A stretch of DNA of 64,000 bases, taken from positions 8,958,001 to 9,022,000 of the forward strand of contig NZ_CP054916.1 in NCBI RefSeq assembly GCF_013364155.1, read 5' to 3'. The DNA comes from Streptomyces sp. NA02950. Its GTDB lineage: Bacteria; Actinomycetota; Actinomycetes; Streptomycetales; Streptomycetaceae. Position 1 is the first letter of the stretch. Each line of letters begins with the position of its first letter. A model generated the notes under the pieces. The model saw only the letters and a list, made by a program, of their open reading frames with translations, made no database searches and was not told where the DNA came from. A program made the translations under genes and the position numbers. Of the stretch, positions 34,685 through 43,638 are shown in pieces.

Positions 34685-35692
34685 ATGGTCCATCTCGCCG
34701 CGGACGACCGCTACGACTCCATGACGTATCAGCGCTGCGGGCGCAGCGGAGTGCTGCTGCCGAAGATCTCGCTCGGTCTGTGGCACAACTTCGGCGACAC
34801 CCACCCGATCGAGAACCAGCGGGCGGTGCTGCGCCGCGCCGTCGACCTCGGCGTCACCCACATCGACCTGGCCAACAACTACGGTCCGCCGCCCGGCAGC
34901 GCCGAGGCCGACTTCGGCACCGTCTTCGCCCAGGACTTCCGCGCCTACCGCGACGAGCTGTTCATCGCGACGAAGGCCGGGTACCTCATGTGGCCCGGCC
35001 CGTACGGCGAATGGGGCTCCCGCAAGTACCTCCTCGCCAGCCTCGACCAGTCGCTGTCCCGGATGGGTCTGGACTACGTCGATGTCTTCTACTCGCACCG
35101 CTTCGACCCGGACACACCCCTTGAGGAGACGATGGGCGCGCTCGACAGCGCCGTGCGGCAGGGCAAGGCTCTCTACGCGGGTCTGTCCAACTACCCGCCG
35201 GAGGCGATCACCGAGGCGGCCGCGATCCTGAGGGAGCTGCGCACCCCGTATCTGATCAACCAGCATCCGTACTCGATCCTCCAGCGCGGGGTCGAGGGCG
35301 GGGTGCTGGAGTCCTCGGCGCGGGCGGGCGTCGGCGTCATCGCCTTCTCGCCGCTCGCGCAGGGGCAGCTCACCGACCGCTATTTGCACGGGGTGCCCGC
35401 CGATTCCCGGATGGCCCTCGGTCATTTCCTCACCCGTGACGCCCTCACCGAGGAGCGCCTCACCCTGCTGCGCGCGCTCAACAAGCTGGCCGAGGGGCGC
35501 GGCCAGACCCTCGCCCAGCTGGCGCTGGCGTGGGTGCTGCGGGACCCGCGGGTGGTCTCCGTGCTGATCGGCGCGAGCAGCGTCGCCCAGCTCGAGCAGA
35601 ACGTCGCCGTGCTGGACTCGCCCGGCTTCACCGAGGCCGAACTCACCGAGATCGACCGGCTGTCCGCCGAGGCCGGGGTGGAGATCCCCTGA
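34685..35692 (+). CDS. aldo/keto reductase, YghZ-type
   Basis: A 335-residue NADPH-dependent oxidoreductase with the AKR barrel. The catalytic tetrad is visible as HIDLANNYG (Asp and Tyr, about 59-67), ATKAGY (Lys, about 97) and the histidine in FYSHRFDP (about 133-140). The NADPH site is VLIGASSVAQLEQN near the C-terminus. The opening (QRCGRSGVLLPKISLGLWHNFG) and MWPGPYGEWGSRKYLLASLDQ are characteristic of the L-glyceraldehyde-3-phosphate reductase (YghZ/Gpr) subgroup, which resembles voltage-gated K-channel beta subunits. AAGGAAGAG precedes the ATG at 34685. The 262-base spacer before it holds no gene. Confidence 0.9.
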   Translation: MVHLAADDRYDSMTYQRCGRSGVLLPKISLGLWHNFGDTHPIENQRAVLRRAVDLGVTHIDLANNYGPPPGSAEADFGTVFAQDFRAYRDELFIATKAGYLMWPGPYGEWGSRKYLLASLDQSLSRMGLDYVDVFYSHRFDPDTPLEETMGALDSAVRQGKALYAGLSNYPPEAITEAAAILRELRTPYLINQHPYSILQRGVEGGVLESSARAGVGVIAFSPLAQGQLTDRYLHGVPADSRMALGHFLTRDALTEERLTLLRALNKLAEGRGQTLAQLALAWVLRDPRVVSVLIGASSVAQLEQNVAVLDSPGFTEAELTEIDRLSAEAGVEIP

Positions 35693-35755
35693 TGGCCCGG
35701 GTGCCCCCGGCGGGCAGGCGTCCGCCGGGGAGGCACGGCGGCTACGGTTTCACCC

Positions 35756-36418
35756 ATGAGCGGTGAGACGGGCCTGCGGGAGCGCAAGAAGCAGCGGATG
35801 TACCGGACGATCTCCGAGACGGCGATCTCGCTGTTCCTCCAGCGGGGGTTCGACGAGGTGTCCGTCGCCGATGTGGCGGCCGCGGCCGAGGTGTCCAAGC
35901 CCACGCTGTTCCGCTACTTCGCCTCCAAGGAGGATCTGGCGCTCCACCGGTTCGCCGACCACGAGGACGAGGCGGCCCGGGTTGTGGGCGACCGGGTGGA
36001 GGGGGAACCGCCTCTGGAGGCGCTGCGCCGTCACTTCCTGGCCGGGCTGGAGCGCCATGACCCGGTCACAGGGCTCAATGACGACCCCGACATCCTCGCC
36101 TTCCACCGGCTGCTGTACGGCACCCCCAGCCTGGTCGCCCGGCTCTTCGCGTACATCGGCCGCTCGGAGGACGCGCTCGCCCGTGCCCTCTCGGAGGCGG
36201 GTCCGGGTCCGGGTCCGGGTTCGACGGAGGGTGGCCCGGAGGACATCACCGCACGGCTCGCCGCGGGCCAGATCATCACTGTCCAGCGGATCCTGGCCCA
36301 GGACAACTGGCGCCGGATCGAGGCCGGAGCCACCGCCTGGGGTGTCCAACCGGAGGCGGTCGAGGCTGCCGAGCGCGCCTTCACCATGCTCCGCTCGGGG
36401 CTGGTCCCCTACGCCTGA
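35756..36418 (+). CDS. TetR-family transcriptional regulator
   Basis: A 220-residue regulator. The N-terminal HTH is RTISETAISLFLQRGFDEVS, then VADVAAAAEVSKPTLFRYFASKEDL, classic TetR. The ligand-binding part contains a G-P repeat (residues about 143-149, from GGGTCC repeats), then helices ITARLAAGQIITVQRILAQD. There is no ribosome site; TACGGT lies seven bases upstream of the ATG, consistent with a leaderless mRNA, although a -35 box is not evident. It is followed by the HelD-like gene, whose promoter carries two palindromes; this regulator is the obvious candidate to bind there. Confidence 0.9.
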   Translation: MSGETGLRERKKQRMYRTISETAISLFLQRGFDEVSVADVAAAAEVSKPTLFRYFASKEDLALHRFADHEDEAARVVGDRVEGEPPLEALRRHFLAGLERHDPVTGLNDDPDILAFHRLLYGTPSLVARLFAYIGRSEDALARALSEAGPGPGPGSTEGGPEDITARLAAGQIITVQRILAQDNWRRIEAGATAWGVQPEAVEAAERAFTMLRSGLVPYA

Positions 36419-36457
36419 GCAGGACCACCTGACCGGGGAAGGTTCGTCCCACGATAA

Positions 36458-36497
36458 ATAACGTGACCAGGTTACAAAACTGACTGAGTCACGTTAT
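36458..36497. promoter_or_regulatory. long inverted repeat in the HelD-like promoter
   Basis: ATAACGTGAC (36458-36467) and GTCACGTTAT (36488-36497) are perfect 10-bp arms with a 20-base spacer. The left arm also forms part of a TetR-like half-palindrome, GTGACC-A-GGTTAC (36463-36475, one mismatch). The right arm ends within the -10 box. Binding should block transcription. Confidence 0.55.
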
Positions 36498-36500
36498 GCT
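36472..36500 (+). promoter_or_regulatory. promoter of the HelD-like gene
   Basis: TTACAA (36472-36477), a 17-base spacer and TATGCT (36495-36500). Initiation would be near 36507, 27 bases before the ATG. Confidence 0.5.
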
Positions 36501-36533
36501 GTTCTGGACGGACGGCACGAGGGGCGGCACACC

Positions 36534-38672
36534 ATGACCACAACCGATCACCACATCCACGGCGCCGAGCCGGGCCCCGCAGATCCCATGAACTCCGCGG
36601 ACCCCGGAGGCTCCGCGGATCCCGGCGACGCGCTCACCGGGCAGCTCGCCGAGGAGCGCGCCTACCACGACGCCTGTCGAGCGGCGATGGCCCGGATGGT
36701 GCATGGCGCTGGTGATCAGGCCATCACCGGCGAGGACGTATCGGGCAGCGGTGCGGACGCTGAGGTCCTCGGCCGCCATCTGCGCAGCTATGCCAAGGAG
36801 CTGGCCGAGGAGCCGGACACCCCGCTGTTCTTCGGCCGGCTCGACTTCGGCCACGGCCCCGCCGCCGGGGACCACCGCGGCCAGCGCTACCACATCGGCC
36901 GCCGCCGGATCATCGAGCACCCCGCCGCGCCCCCGATGGTGATCGACTGGCGGGCTCCCGTCTCCCGCGCCTTCTATCAGGCCGGTCCCCGCGATCCCCA
37001 GGGGGTGGCGGTCCGCCGCCGCTTCGGCTGGGCGCCCCTGAGCCGCGGCAACGCCGAGGACCTCACCGGCATCGAGGACGAACACCTCACCTCCGGCCGG
37101 GCCCGGCAGGACCCCGGCCGGATCGTCACCGGTGAGATCGAACGCCCCCGTGTGGGGCCGATGCGCGACATCGCCGCCACCATCCAGCCCGAACAGGACG
37201 ACCTGGTCCGCGGCGAACTCACCGACTCGGTCTGTGTCCAGGGCGCCCCCGGCACCGGGAAGACCGCCGTCGGCCTGCACCGGGCCGCCTATCTCCTCTA
37301 CACCCACCCCCAGCGCATCCGGCGCGGCGGCCTGCTCGTCCTCGGCCCCCATCGCGCCTTCCTGCGCTACATCGCCGAAGTGCTGCCCGCGCTCGGCGAG
37401 ATCGACATCCGTCAGTGCACGCTGGAGGACGAGATCGCCCGCCACCCCGTCAGCGCGTCCGATGACTCCGCCGCCGCGGTGCTCAAGCACGACCCCCGGA
37501 TGGCCACCGTGCTCGCCCGCGGCCTCTACGGCCGGGTCCGCCCGCCCGCCGAGTCCCTCGCCGTCCCGGACGGTTCGTACCGCCGTCGTATCCCGCTGGA
37601 CGAACTCGAGCGGATTGTCGAGGAGGTGCGCGTCGACCGGCCGCCGTACGCGGTCGGGCGCGAGCGGGTCCGGTCGCGTGCGGTCGGCCTCCTCCAGCGC
37701 CAGGCCGAGCGGCGGGCCGGACCGCCCGGCACCGCATGGCTGCGCAGGATGGAGCGGTCCGCGACCATGAGCTCGTTCGTGAACGCCGTATGGCCCGCCG
37801 TCCGCCCCGAGGAGGTGGTGGCCGAGCTGTTCGGCGACGCCGACGCGCTGGCCCGCGCCGCCGACGGACTGCTGACCGCGCAGGAGCAATCCGCTCTGCT
37901 CTGGCGCAGACCCCCGCGGTCGTACAGGAGCGCCCGGTGGTCCGCGGCGGACCTGGTGCTCCTCGACGAGGTGGCCGGACTCATCGAACGCCCCGTGGGC
38001 TATGGCCATATCGTCGTCGACGAGGCCCAGGACCTCTCCCCGATGCAGTGCCGCGCCATTGCCCGCCGCGCCGGATTCGGCTCCCTCACCGTGCTCGGCG
38101 ACCTCGCCCAGGGCACCACCCCCTGGGCCGCCCGCAGCTGGGCCGAACACCTGGGCCACCTCGGCGAGCCAGAGGCCGCCGTGGTGCCGCTGACCACCGG
38201 ATTCCGGGTCCCGACGGCCATCGTCGAGCTGGCCAACCGCCTCCTGACGGCTCTGCCGGTCGACGTTCCCGCGGCCCGCTCGCTGCGCCGCGACGGGAGG
38301 CTGCGGATCCGCAAAACGGACGGGCTCGGCCTCATCGAGGAGGTGGTGGCGACGGTCCGCCAAGCCCTGGAGCGGGACGGTTCGATCGCCGTCATCGCCG
38401 CGGCGGCGGACACGGCACGGATGAGCGAGGCGCTGGAGAACGCGGGGATCGCGATCACCGCTGCCGAGGAGCCGGACAGCGCCGCCCGCGTCACCGTGCT
38501 GCCCGCGACCCTGGCCAAGGGGCTGGAGTACGACCATGTGGTCGTGGCCGAACCCGCGGCGATCGTGGAAGCCGAACCACGCGGTCTCCACCGGCTGTAC
38601 GTGGTCCTCACCCGCGCCGTCTCCCGGCTCGACATCCTCCACCACCGCCCCCTGCCGGAAGCCCTGCGGTGA
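36534..38672 (+). CDS. HelD-like RNA-polymerase-associated ATPase (UvrD/Rep superfamily)
   Basis: A 712-residue superfamily 1 ATPase. After a low-complexity leader and an N-terminal helical region comes a marker seen in HelD proteins, FGRLDFG (about 100-106) and YHIGRRRIIEHPAAPPMVIDWRAP cut here to its core IGRR and DWRAP. Walker A is GAPGTGKT (237-244), Walker B VVDEAQD (about 495-500), with later motifs TTGFRVP and LAKGLEYDHVVVAEP. The insertion between motifs I and II is long, as in HelD. HelD removes stalled RNA polymerase from DNA, and some family members protect against rifamycins. This protein differs from the usual HelR sequence, so resistance is not claimed. It is preceded by a TetR regulator and a palindromic promoter. 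Confidence 0.82.
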   Translation: MTTTDHHIHGAEPGPADPMNSADPGGSADPGDALTGQLAEERAYHDACRAAMARMVHGAGDQAITGEDVSGSGADAEVLGRHLRSYAKELAEEPDTPLFFGRLDFGHGPAAGDHRGQRYHIGRRRIIEHPAAPPMVIDWRAPVSRAFYQAGPRDPQGVAVRRRFGWAPLSRGNAEDLTGIEDEHLTSGRARQDPGRIVTGEIERPRVGPMRDIAATIQPEQDDLVRGELTDSVCVQGAPGTGKTAVGLHRAAYLLYTHPQRIRRGGLLVLGPHRAFLRYIAEVLPALGEIDIRQCTLEDEIARHPVSASDDSAAAVLKHDPRMATVLARGLYGRVRPPAESLAVPDGSYRRRIPLDELERIVEEVRVDRPPYAVGRERVRSRAVGLLQRQAERRAGPPGTAWLRRMERSATMSSFVNAVWPAVRPEEVVAELFGDADALARAADGLLTAQEQSALLWRRPPRSYRSARWSAADLVLLDEVAGLIERPVGYGHIVVDEAQDLSPMQCRAIARRAGFGSLTVLGDLAQGTTPWAARSWAEHLGHLGEPEAAVVPLTTGFRVPTAIVELANRLLTALPVDVPAARSLRRDGRLRIRKTDGLGLIEEVVATVRQALERDGSIAVIAAAADTARMSEALENAGIAITAAEEPDSAARVTVLPATLAKGLEYDHVVVAEPAAIVEAEPRGLHRLYVVLTRAVSRLDILHHRPLPEALR

Positions 38673-38747
38673 TCGCGGGGACGGGCGCCCGGATAGCATG
38701 AGCGTTCCGCCCGCGACCGCCCCACCACGCCGTACGGAGACGCACCC

Positions 38748-39833
38748 TTGGCCACACCACGGATCCCCGTCATCCTCCTCACGGGCTTCCTGGGCTCCGG
38801 GAAGACCACCCTGCTCAACCATCTGATGCGGGACAGCGCGGGCACCCGCATCGGCGTCATCGTCAACGACTTCGGCAGCGTCAACATCGACGCCCTCGCC
38901 GTCGCCGGACAGGTCGACTCGATGATCCCCATCGAGAACGGCTGTCTGTGCTGCGCCGCGGATGCCTCCGAGATGGACGATATGCTCCAGCGGCTCACCG
39001 ACCCGGCCCTGCGCATCGATGTTGTGGTGATCGAGGCCAGCGGGCTCGCCGAGCCGCAGAGCATGATCCGTTCGCTGTTGTCGAGCACCAGCGAACGGAT
39101 CGTCTACGGCGGCCTGGTGGAAGTGGTGGACGCCGCGGAGTTCCCCCGTGCCCGGGCGCGCCATCCCGAGCTCGACCGCCATGTGCGCGCCGCCGACCTC
39201 GTTGTGCTCAACAAGACCGACCGGGTGGGGGAAGAGGAGCGCCGGGCCGTCCTGGAGACGGTCGAGGAGATCGCCCCGGGTGTCCCGGTCCTGACCGCCG
39301 AACACGGCCGTGTCGACCCCGGTCTGCTCTTCGACCACCGGCCGCGCACCACCGCCGAAGAGCGCTTCCAGCAGCTCTCGTTCGCGGACCTGTGCTCCGG
39401 CGAGCACGATGACCACAGCCGTCATCTCCATGCCGCCTACGAGAGCGTGGAGTTCATATCCTCCGAGCCGCTGAACCCGCGGCGCGTCATGGACGTCCTC
39501 GACAGCCGCCCCGCGGGCCTCTACCGCATCAAGGGCTGTCTGCACTTCGCGGGCGCCGGAGCCGGCCACAAGTACGGCCTGCATGCGGTCGGTTCGTTCC
39601 TCCGGTTCCAGCCCGTGCCCTGGGAGCGCGGCGAACCCCGCACCACCCAGCTGGTGATGATCGGCACCGGCATCGACGCGGACACCCTCACCAAGCGCCT
39701 CGCGGACTGCGTCGAGACCGCGCCGGACGAGGTCGACGACCGGCAGATGATGGGCGTCCTGCGCTATGTGCGGACCGATAGCACCGATGGGCCCGATGCG
39801 CCCGTCGCCACGCCGGGGGAGGCGCGGATCTAG
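38748..39833 (+). CDS. CobW/COG0523 family GTP-binding metallochaperone-like protein
   Basis: A 361-residue G3E GTPase. The P-loop is GFLGSGKTT (13-21), the metal motif ENGCLCC (63-69) carries the CxCC cysteines, the G3E-type motif is IEASGLAEPQ, and the guanine motif is NKTD. The C-terminal CobW_C domain follows (RVMDVLDSRPAGLYRIKGC). These proteins insert or buffer metals such as zinc or cobalt; the C-terminal part has only a few histidines (GEHDDHSRHLH), a modest metal-binding stretch. The start is a TTG with GGAGA upstream. It lies 75 bases after the HelD-like gene and may be co-transcribed. No Zur site is evident upstream. Confidence 0.88.
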   Translation: MATPRIPVILLTGFLGSGKTTLLNHLMRDSAGTRIGVIVNDFGSVNIDALAVAGQVDSMIPIENGCLCCAADASEMDDMLQRLTDPALRIDVVVIEASGLAEPQSMIRSLLSSTSERIVYGGLVEVVDAAEFPRARARHPELDRHVRAADLVVLNKTDRVGEEERRAVLETVEEIAPGVPVLTAEHGRVDPGLLFDHRPRTTAEERFQQLSFADLCSGEHDDHSRHLHAAYESVEFISSEPLNPRRVMDVLDSRPAGLYRIKGCLHFAGAGAGHKYGLHAVGSFLRFQPVPWERGEPRTTQLVMIGTGIDADTLTKRLADCVETAPDEVDDRQMMGVLRYVRTDSTDGPDAPVATPGEARI

Positions 39834-39934
39834 AAGAATCCCCGTCCTGGATTCGGGTGCACAACTGTTGAGTGATGTCAGAGGTCGTGGTGGGTGTCCA
39901 TGAGGTAAACGCTTGCCAACAAGCAGGAGGATGT

Positions 39935-41392
39935 GTGCGTTCCCGTTCCCTCTCCACCGTCGCGCGCTGCGCGACGGTGGTCGCACTCGTGACCACCCCC
40001 GCTGTCCTAGCCACCCCCTCGGCCGGTGCGGCCGCGCCCGCCCGTGCCACCGCGGCCGCGGCCACCCCGCAGGCCGACTTCAACAAGGACGGATTCGCCG
40101 ACGTGGCCGTCTCCGCGCCGACCGGCACGGTGGGCGGCACGGCCAAGGCGGGCTATGTCGCCGTCGTCTACGGCTCCGCCTCGGGCGCCAACACCGGTCA
40201 CCGGCAGGTCATCGGCCAGGACGCCACGGGCGTCCCCGGGGATCCCGAGGCGGACGCCCGGTTCGGACAGCGCACGGTCGCCCGCGACTTCGACGGCGAC
40301 GGCTACACCGATCTCGCGGTCCAGTCCAGCAGCAAACCGGACGTCACCGTCCTGTGGGGCTCGGCGAACGGTCTCAGCGGTGGCACCGCCCTGCCCAAGG
40401 GCGAGGGCGACAACTTCGGCGAAAGCGTCATCGGAGGCGGTGACATCAACGGCGACGGCCACGCCGACCTCGTCGACGTCACCCAGGTCAGCACCGGCGA
40501 CGACGAGACCTCGACCGCCCTGCGCGTCCGGTTCGGCCCGTTCACCCGGGACGGCGCCGCCGCGGGCAGCGCCACCGCCGACACTGAGAAGATCTTCGTC
40601 CCGACCAGCCTGACCGTGGGCGACGTCACCGGCGACGGCAAGGACGACGTGGTCACCACCCACGCCTTCGAGGAGATGTCCGAGTCCACGCTGTTCTGGA
40701 AGGGCGGCACCAACGGCCTGGTGAAGTCCTCCGCCCGGCTCGACCACGGTGCCTCGGCGGCCATCGGCGACGTCGACAAGGACGGCCACGCCGATCTGGT
40801 CATGCGCACCGTACCGGGCAACGTGGTGGAGAACCTGCCGTACGACCACGGCACCCTCAAGGTGCTCTACGGCACCGCGTCCGGTCCGAGTACCACCCGC
40901 ACCAAGGTGATCGACCAGAACACCCCGGGTGTGCCGGGCGTCAACGAGGACGGCGACCAGTTCGGCTACGAACTGAGCGCCGGTGACGTCAACGGCGACG
41001 GCTACGCCGATGTCGCCGTCGGCATCCCCTACGAGGACATCGACAGCGGCAAGGACGCGGGCAGCGTCGTCCAGCTCTACGGCAGTGCCGACGGTCTGTC
41101 CGGCACCGGCGCCCAGGCGTTCACCCAGGACACCGCCGGTGTCCCGGGCGCCGGTGAGGCGGGCGACCACTTCGGCGCGGCGGTACGGCTCGGCGACACC
41201 AACGGCGACCGCAGGGCCGATCTGTCCGTGGGCGCCCCCGGGGAGGACGGCGCCCACACCTCCAGCGGTGCCGCTTGGGTTCTGCGCGGCGAGCCGGGCG
41301 GCCTCACCACCGACGGCGTGGTCTCCTTCGGCCCCGCAGCGCTCGGCGCGTCCGAGCCGGACGCCGCCCTGGGCACCGAGTTCCAGCGGTAG
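39935..41392 (+). CDS. secreted FG-GAP (integrin-type) beta-propeller protein
   Basis: A 485-residue exported protein. A signal peptide ([20 protein letters not shown], cleavage near SAGAAAPA) is followed by seven FG-GAP repeats. Each has a calcium loop: [72 protein letters not shown] and the weaker [12 protein letters not shown]. These form a seven-bladed propeller stabilised by calcium. Such Streptomyces proteins are abundant outside the cell and have no known enzyme activity. The GTG at 39935 has AGGAGG upstream; the longer open frame is unsupported. Confidence 0.88.
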   Translation: MRSRSLSTVARCATVVALVTTPAVLATPSAGAAAPARATAAAATPQADFNKDGFADVAVSAPTGTVGGTAKAGYVAVVYGSASGANTGHRQVIGQDATGVPGDPEADARFGQRTVARDFDGDGYTDLAVQSSSKPDVTVLWGSANGLSGGTALPKGEGDNFGESVIGGGDINGDGHADLVDVTQVSTGDDETSTALRVRFGPFTRDGAAAGSATADTEKIFVPTSLTVGDVTGDGKDDVVTTHAFEEMSESTLFWKGGTNGLVKSSARLDHGASAAIGDVDKDGHADLVMRTVPGNVVENLPYDHGTLKVLYGTASGPSTTRTKVIDQNTPGVPGVNEDGDQFGYELSAGDVNGDGYADVAVGIPYEDIDSGKDAGSVVQLYGSADGLSGTGAQAFTQDTAGVPGAGEAGDHFGAAVRLGDTNGDRRADLSVGAPGEDGAHTSSGAAWVLRGEPGGLTTDGVVSFGPAALGASEPDAALGTEFQR

Positions 41393-41410
41393 CCCCCGGC
41401 CGGCGCGCTC

Positions 41411-41800
41411 TCACGCCCCGTCCTCCCCGGTCCGCTGCGGTCCGTCGTTCCGCTCGGCAGTGTCGGTCCGGTCCGGTTCCTCGCCCGGGGAGGGCAGCGG
41501 AAGCAGCACCCGGAAGGTGCAGCCCTCGCCGGGCGCGGTGTCGACGTCGACCCCGTCCGCCGTGCGCGGACCCCAGCGAGTGGACGATGGCCAGGCCCAG
41601 TCCCGAGCCGCCGCCCGCGGCGCGGCTGCGGGAGCCGTCGGCGCGGTAGAAGCGTTCGAAGACCCGCTGCCGCTGCTCCGGTGACAGCCCGGGGCCCCGG
41701 TCGGCCACCTCGAGCACGGCGTACTCGCCCTCAGAATTCGCCCGCGGGTGCGCGCCGACGGCGCGTCCGTCATCACCGCCCCTGGCCCGTCCTCTGTCAC
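41411..41800 (-). pseudogene. 3' stump of a sensor histidine kinase
   Basis: Only the end of an HATPase domain is left. It reads [19 protein letters not shown] (G1 box), [14 protein letters not shown] (F box) and [15 protein letters not shown] (G2 box) in one frame, then [20 protein letters not shown] in another to the stop at 41411. The shift is explained by one extra base in the CCCC run at 41551-41554. The N box, the phospho-accepting histidine, the sensor and the partner response regulator are all missing; the adjoining aldo/keto reductase gene overlaps the break. Non-functional. Confidence 0.75.
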
Positions 41801-42783
41801 CAGCGGTGGTGGACCTGGGCCCGGATCCGCCGGTCGTAGAGCTCGCCGATGGCGTCCAGCGTGGTCTGCGGCAGCGGGGGCAGTGCGGCGGCCGCCGCGT
41901 TGGCACGCGTCTGCTCCGGTGAACGCGCTCCGGGGATGACCGAGGTGATACCCGGCTGCTGGACGATCCAGCGCAGCGCCGTCTGCGCGGCCGTGGCCCC
42001 CTGCGGCGCCAGTTCCCCGAACTCGACGGCCGCCTCGACGCCCTCCTCGAAGTTTACGCCCGAGAAGGTCTCACCCTGGTCGAACTGCTCGCCGTGGCGG
42101 TTGAAGGAGCGGTGGTCGTCGGAGGCGAAGACCGTGTCCCTGGTGTACTTCCCCGACAGCAGTCCGGACGCCAGCGGCACCCGGGCGATGATGCCCACCC
42201 CGGCCTCGCGCGCCGCCGGTATCACCTTCTCCAGCGGCTTCAGCCGGAATGGGTTGAGGATGATCTGCACACTCGCCGTACCCGGCCGCGCGATCGCCGC
42301 CAGCGCCTCGTCGCAGGTCTCCACGCTCACCCCGTACGCCGCGATGCGCTCCTCCGCCACCAGGGTGTCCAGCGCGTCGAAGACCGCGTCGGAGGAGTGC
42401 ACCGGGGACGGCGGACAGTGCAACTGCACCAGATCGAGGACGTCCACCCCCAGATTCGCCCGCGAACGGTCGGTCCACGCACGGAAGTTGTCCAGTGTGT
42501 ACTGCTCCTCGACATGCGGCTCGGCTCGCCGCCCCATCTTCGTCGCCACGAAGATCCCGGCGTCCGGGCGGTCGCGCAGAAACCGCCCGATGAGCTGCTC
42601 GCTGCGCCCGTCCCCGTACACATCGGCGGTGTCGAAGAACGTCACGCCCGCTTCGACGGCCGCGTCCAGCACGGCCCGTGCGTCCGCATCGGTCACATCG
42701 CCCCAGCCCGCGCCCAGCTGCCAGGTCCCCAGGCCCACGACGGACACCTTCCGGCCGGTGCGGCCGCACACTCGCTGCTCCAT
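41797..42783 (-). CDS. aldo/keto reductase
   Basis: A 328-residue AKR-fold oxidoreductase. The tetrad appears as [15 protein letters not shown] (Asp and Tyr, about 51-65), ATKMGRR (Lys) and VQLHCPPSP (His); the NADPH site is [20 protein letters not shown]. It is of the general stress/AKR11-13 type and unlike the YghZ-type protein at 34685. ATG 42783 is preceded by AGGGAG. Its 3' end abuts the kinase stump. It is divergent from the toxin-antitoxin operon. Confidence 0.9.
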   Translation of the reverse strand: MEQRVCGRTGRKVSVVGLGTWQLGAGWGDVTDADARAVLDAAVEAGVTFFDTADVYGDGRSEQLIGRFLRDRPDAGIFVATKMGRRAEPHVEEQYTLDNFRAWTDRSRANLGVDVLDLVQLHCPPSPVHSSDAVFDALDTLVAEERIAAYGVSVETCDEALAAIARPGTASVQIILNPFRLKPLEKVIPAAREAGVGIIARVPLASGLLSGKYTRDTVFASDDHRSFNRHGEQFDQGETFSGVNFEEGVEAAVEFGELAPQGATAAQTALRWIVQQPGITSVIPGARSPEQTRANAAAAALPPLPQTTLDAIGELYDRRIRAQVHHRW

Positions 42784-42910
42784 GAACTCCCTTTCTCCCG
42801 CGGGCGGATCTTCCACCGTACCTCCGCCGCCCGGCCGCGGAACCCTGCCCGGACTCGCCCCTCCCCTGCCTTGTCCAGTACCTACAAAAACATCATGTGA
42901 GCTGCGGCGA

Positions 42911-42939
42911 TTGCTGTCGGGGTACCTGGCAAGTAGGGT
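42911..42939 (+). promoter_or_regulatory. promoter of the toxin-antitoxin operon, leaderless type
   Basis: TTGCTG (42911-42916), a 17-base spacer and TAGGGT (42934-42939). The antitoxin ATG is at 42947, so transcription should start at or beside the start codon. No ribosome site is present. Confidence 0.6.
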
Positions 42940-42946
42940 GTGCCGC

Positions 42947-43192
42947 ATGTCAGCTCTCAACGTGGAATTCAGCGATCGGGAACTTGAGGACCTCCGCCAG
43001 ATCGCCAAGGAACGCGGTACCACGATGAAGGCCCTCGTCCGGGAGGCGACCGTGGCCGACATCGCCCGGCACCGCGCCCTCCAGGAAGGCGCCGAGGTCT
43101 TCCGCCGGTTCTTCGCGGACAACGCCGACGCCTTCGCCGACGCGTTCCCCGAGGATGAGCACGGCCCCCGCCATCCGGGACGGGCCGCCTGA
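42947..43192 (+). CDS. ribbon-helix-helix antitoxin-like protein
   Basis: An 81-residue protein. The N-terminal half has the ribbon-helix-helix pattern: strand ALNVEFSD, helix RELEDLRQIAKERG, turn TT, helix MKALVREATVADIARHRA. The C-terminal half (EVFRRFFADNADAFADAF) is an acidic/aromatic amphipathic region suited to holding a toxin. The gene lies three bases before the Doc-like gene, the classical order antitoxin then toxin. A well-formed promoter ends seven bases before the ATG. As in other such operons it should repress its own promoter. Confidence 0.8.
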   Translation: MSALNVEFSDRELEDLRQIAKERGTTMKALVREATVADIARHRALQEGAEVFRRFFADNADAFADAFPEDEHGPRHPGRAA

Positions 43193-43195
43193 CCC

Positions 43196-43573
43196 ATGGC
43201 CTCGCTTCTGCATATCGATGTGCCGTGGCTGTTGCAGCGGCATGAGGAAGTCCTGCCCGAACAGCCGGCCATCTCGGACTTCTCCGGTCTTGTCGCCGCC
43301 GTGGCCCGTCACCGCGTCGATCCGCCGCGCCTGGGCGTCGACCCCGACGCGGCCTGGCGGGCCGCGGCCCTGCTGCACACACTGGCCACGCTCAGACCGC
43401 TTCCGGCGAAGAACGCCCGCTTCGCCAGCGCCACCGCGGTCGCCTATATGCACGCCACGGGCGAGGGCATCGACCCGCCGTACGGAGCCCTGATCGACCT
43501 GGTGCGCGACATCCTGTCCAGCAAGGCCGATGTCTTCGACGCGGCGGGCCGTATCCGCTCCTGGCGCATCTGA
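43196..43573 (+). CDS. Doc/Fic-family toxin-like protein with degenerate catalytic motif
   Basis: A 125-residue protein that looks like the short Doc branch of Fic proteins found in Streptomyces toxin-antitoxin pairs. The fold is suggested by WRAAALLHTLATLRPLPAKN, then ARFASATAVAYMHATGEGID. The canonical Fic/Doc signature HPFxxGN[K/R]R is replaced by RPLPAKNARFA: the histidine and GN(K/R)R are not preserved, only the P, K/N and following aromatic. The catalytic phosphotransferase or AMPylation activity is therefore doubtful, or a variant chemistry. It is coupled to the antitoxin gene and followed by a strong hairpin. Confidence 0.72.
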   Translation: MASLLHIDVPWLLQRHEEVLPEQPAISDFSGLVAAVARHRVDPPRLGVDPDAAWRAAALLHTLATLRPLPAKNARFASATAVAYMHATGEGIDPPYGALIDLVRDILSSKADVFDAAGRIRSWRI

Positions 43574-43581
43574 CCACGGCG

Positions 43582-43615
43582 CGGCCGGGAATCCCCTCGG
43601 GGGATCGCCCGGCCG
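43582..43615. terminator. bidirectional terminator between doc-like and MFS genes
   Basis: CGGCCGGG and CCCGGCCG pair perfectly, with an inner CCCC/GGGG continuing the stem. It lies between two convergent genes. Confidence 0.75.
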
Positions 43616-43638
43616 TGGAAGCGGGGTGGCTTCGGCGC

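Noticed and set aside
36458..38672. HelR rifamycin-resistance gene under a rifamycin-associated element
   Set aside because: The promoter has a TetR-like palindrome and not the rifamycin-associated element, and the protein does not begin like the HelR proteins I know. Only the broader HelD-like call is kept.
38748..39833. Zur-regulated zinc-starvation GTPase
   Set aside because: The CxCC GTPase call is good, but I could not find a convincing Zur palindrome or zinc-free ribosomal protein genes near it.
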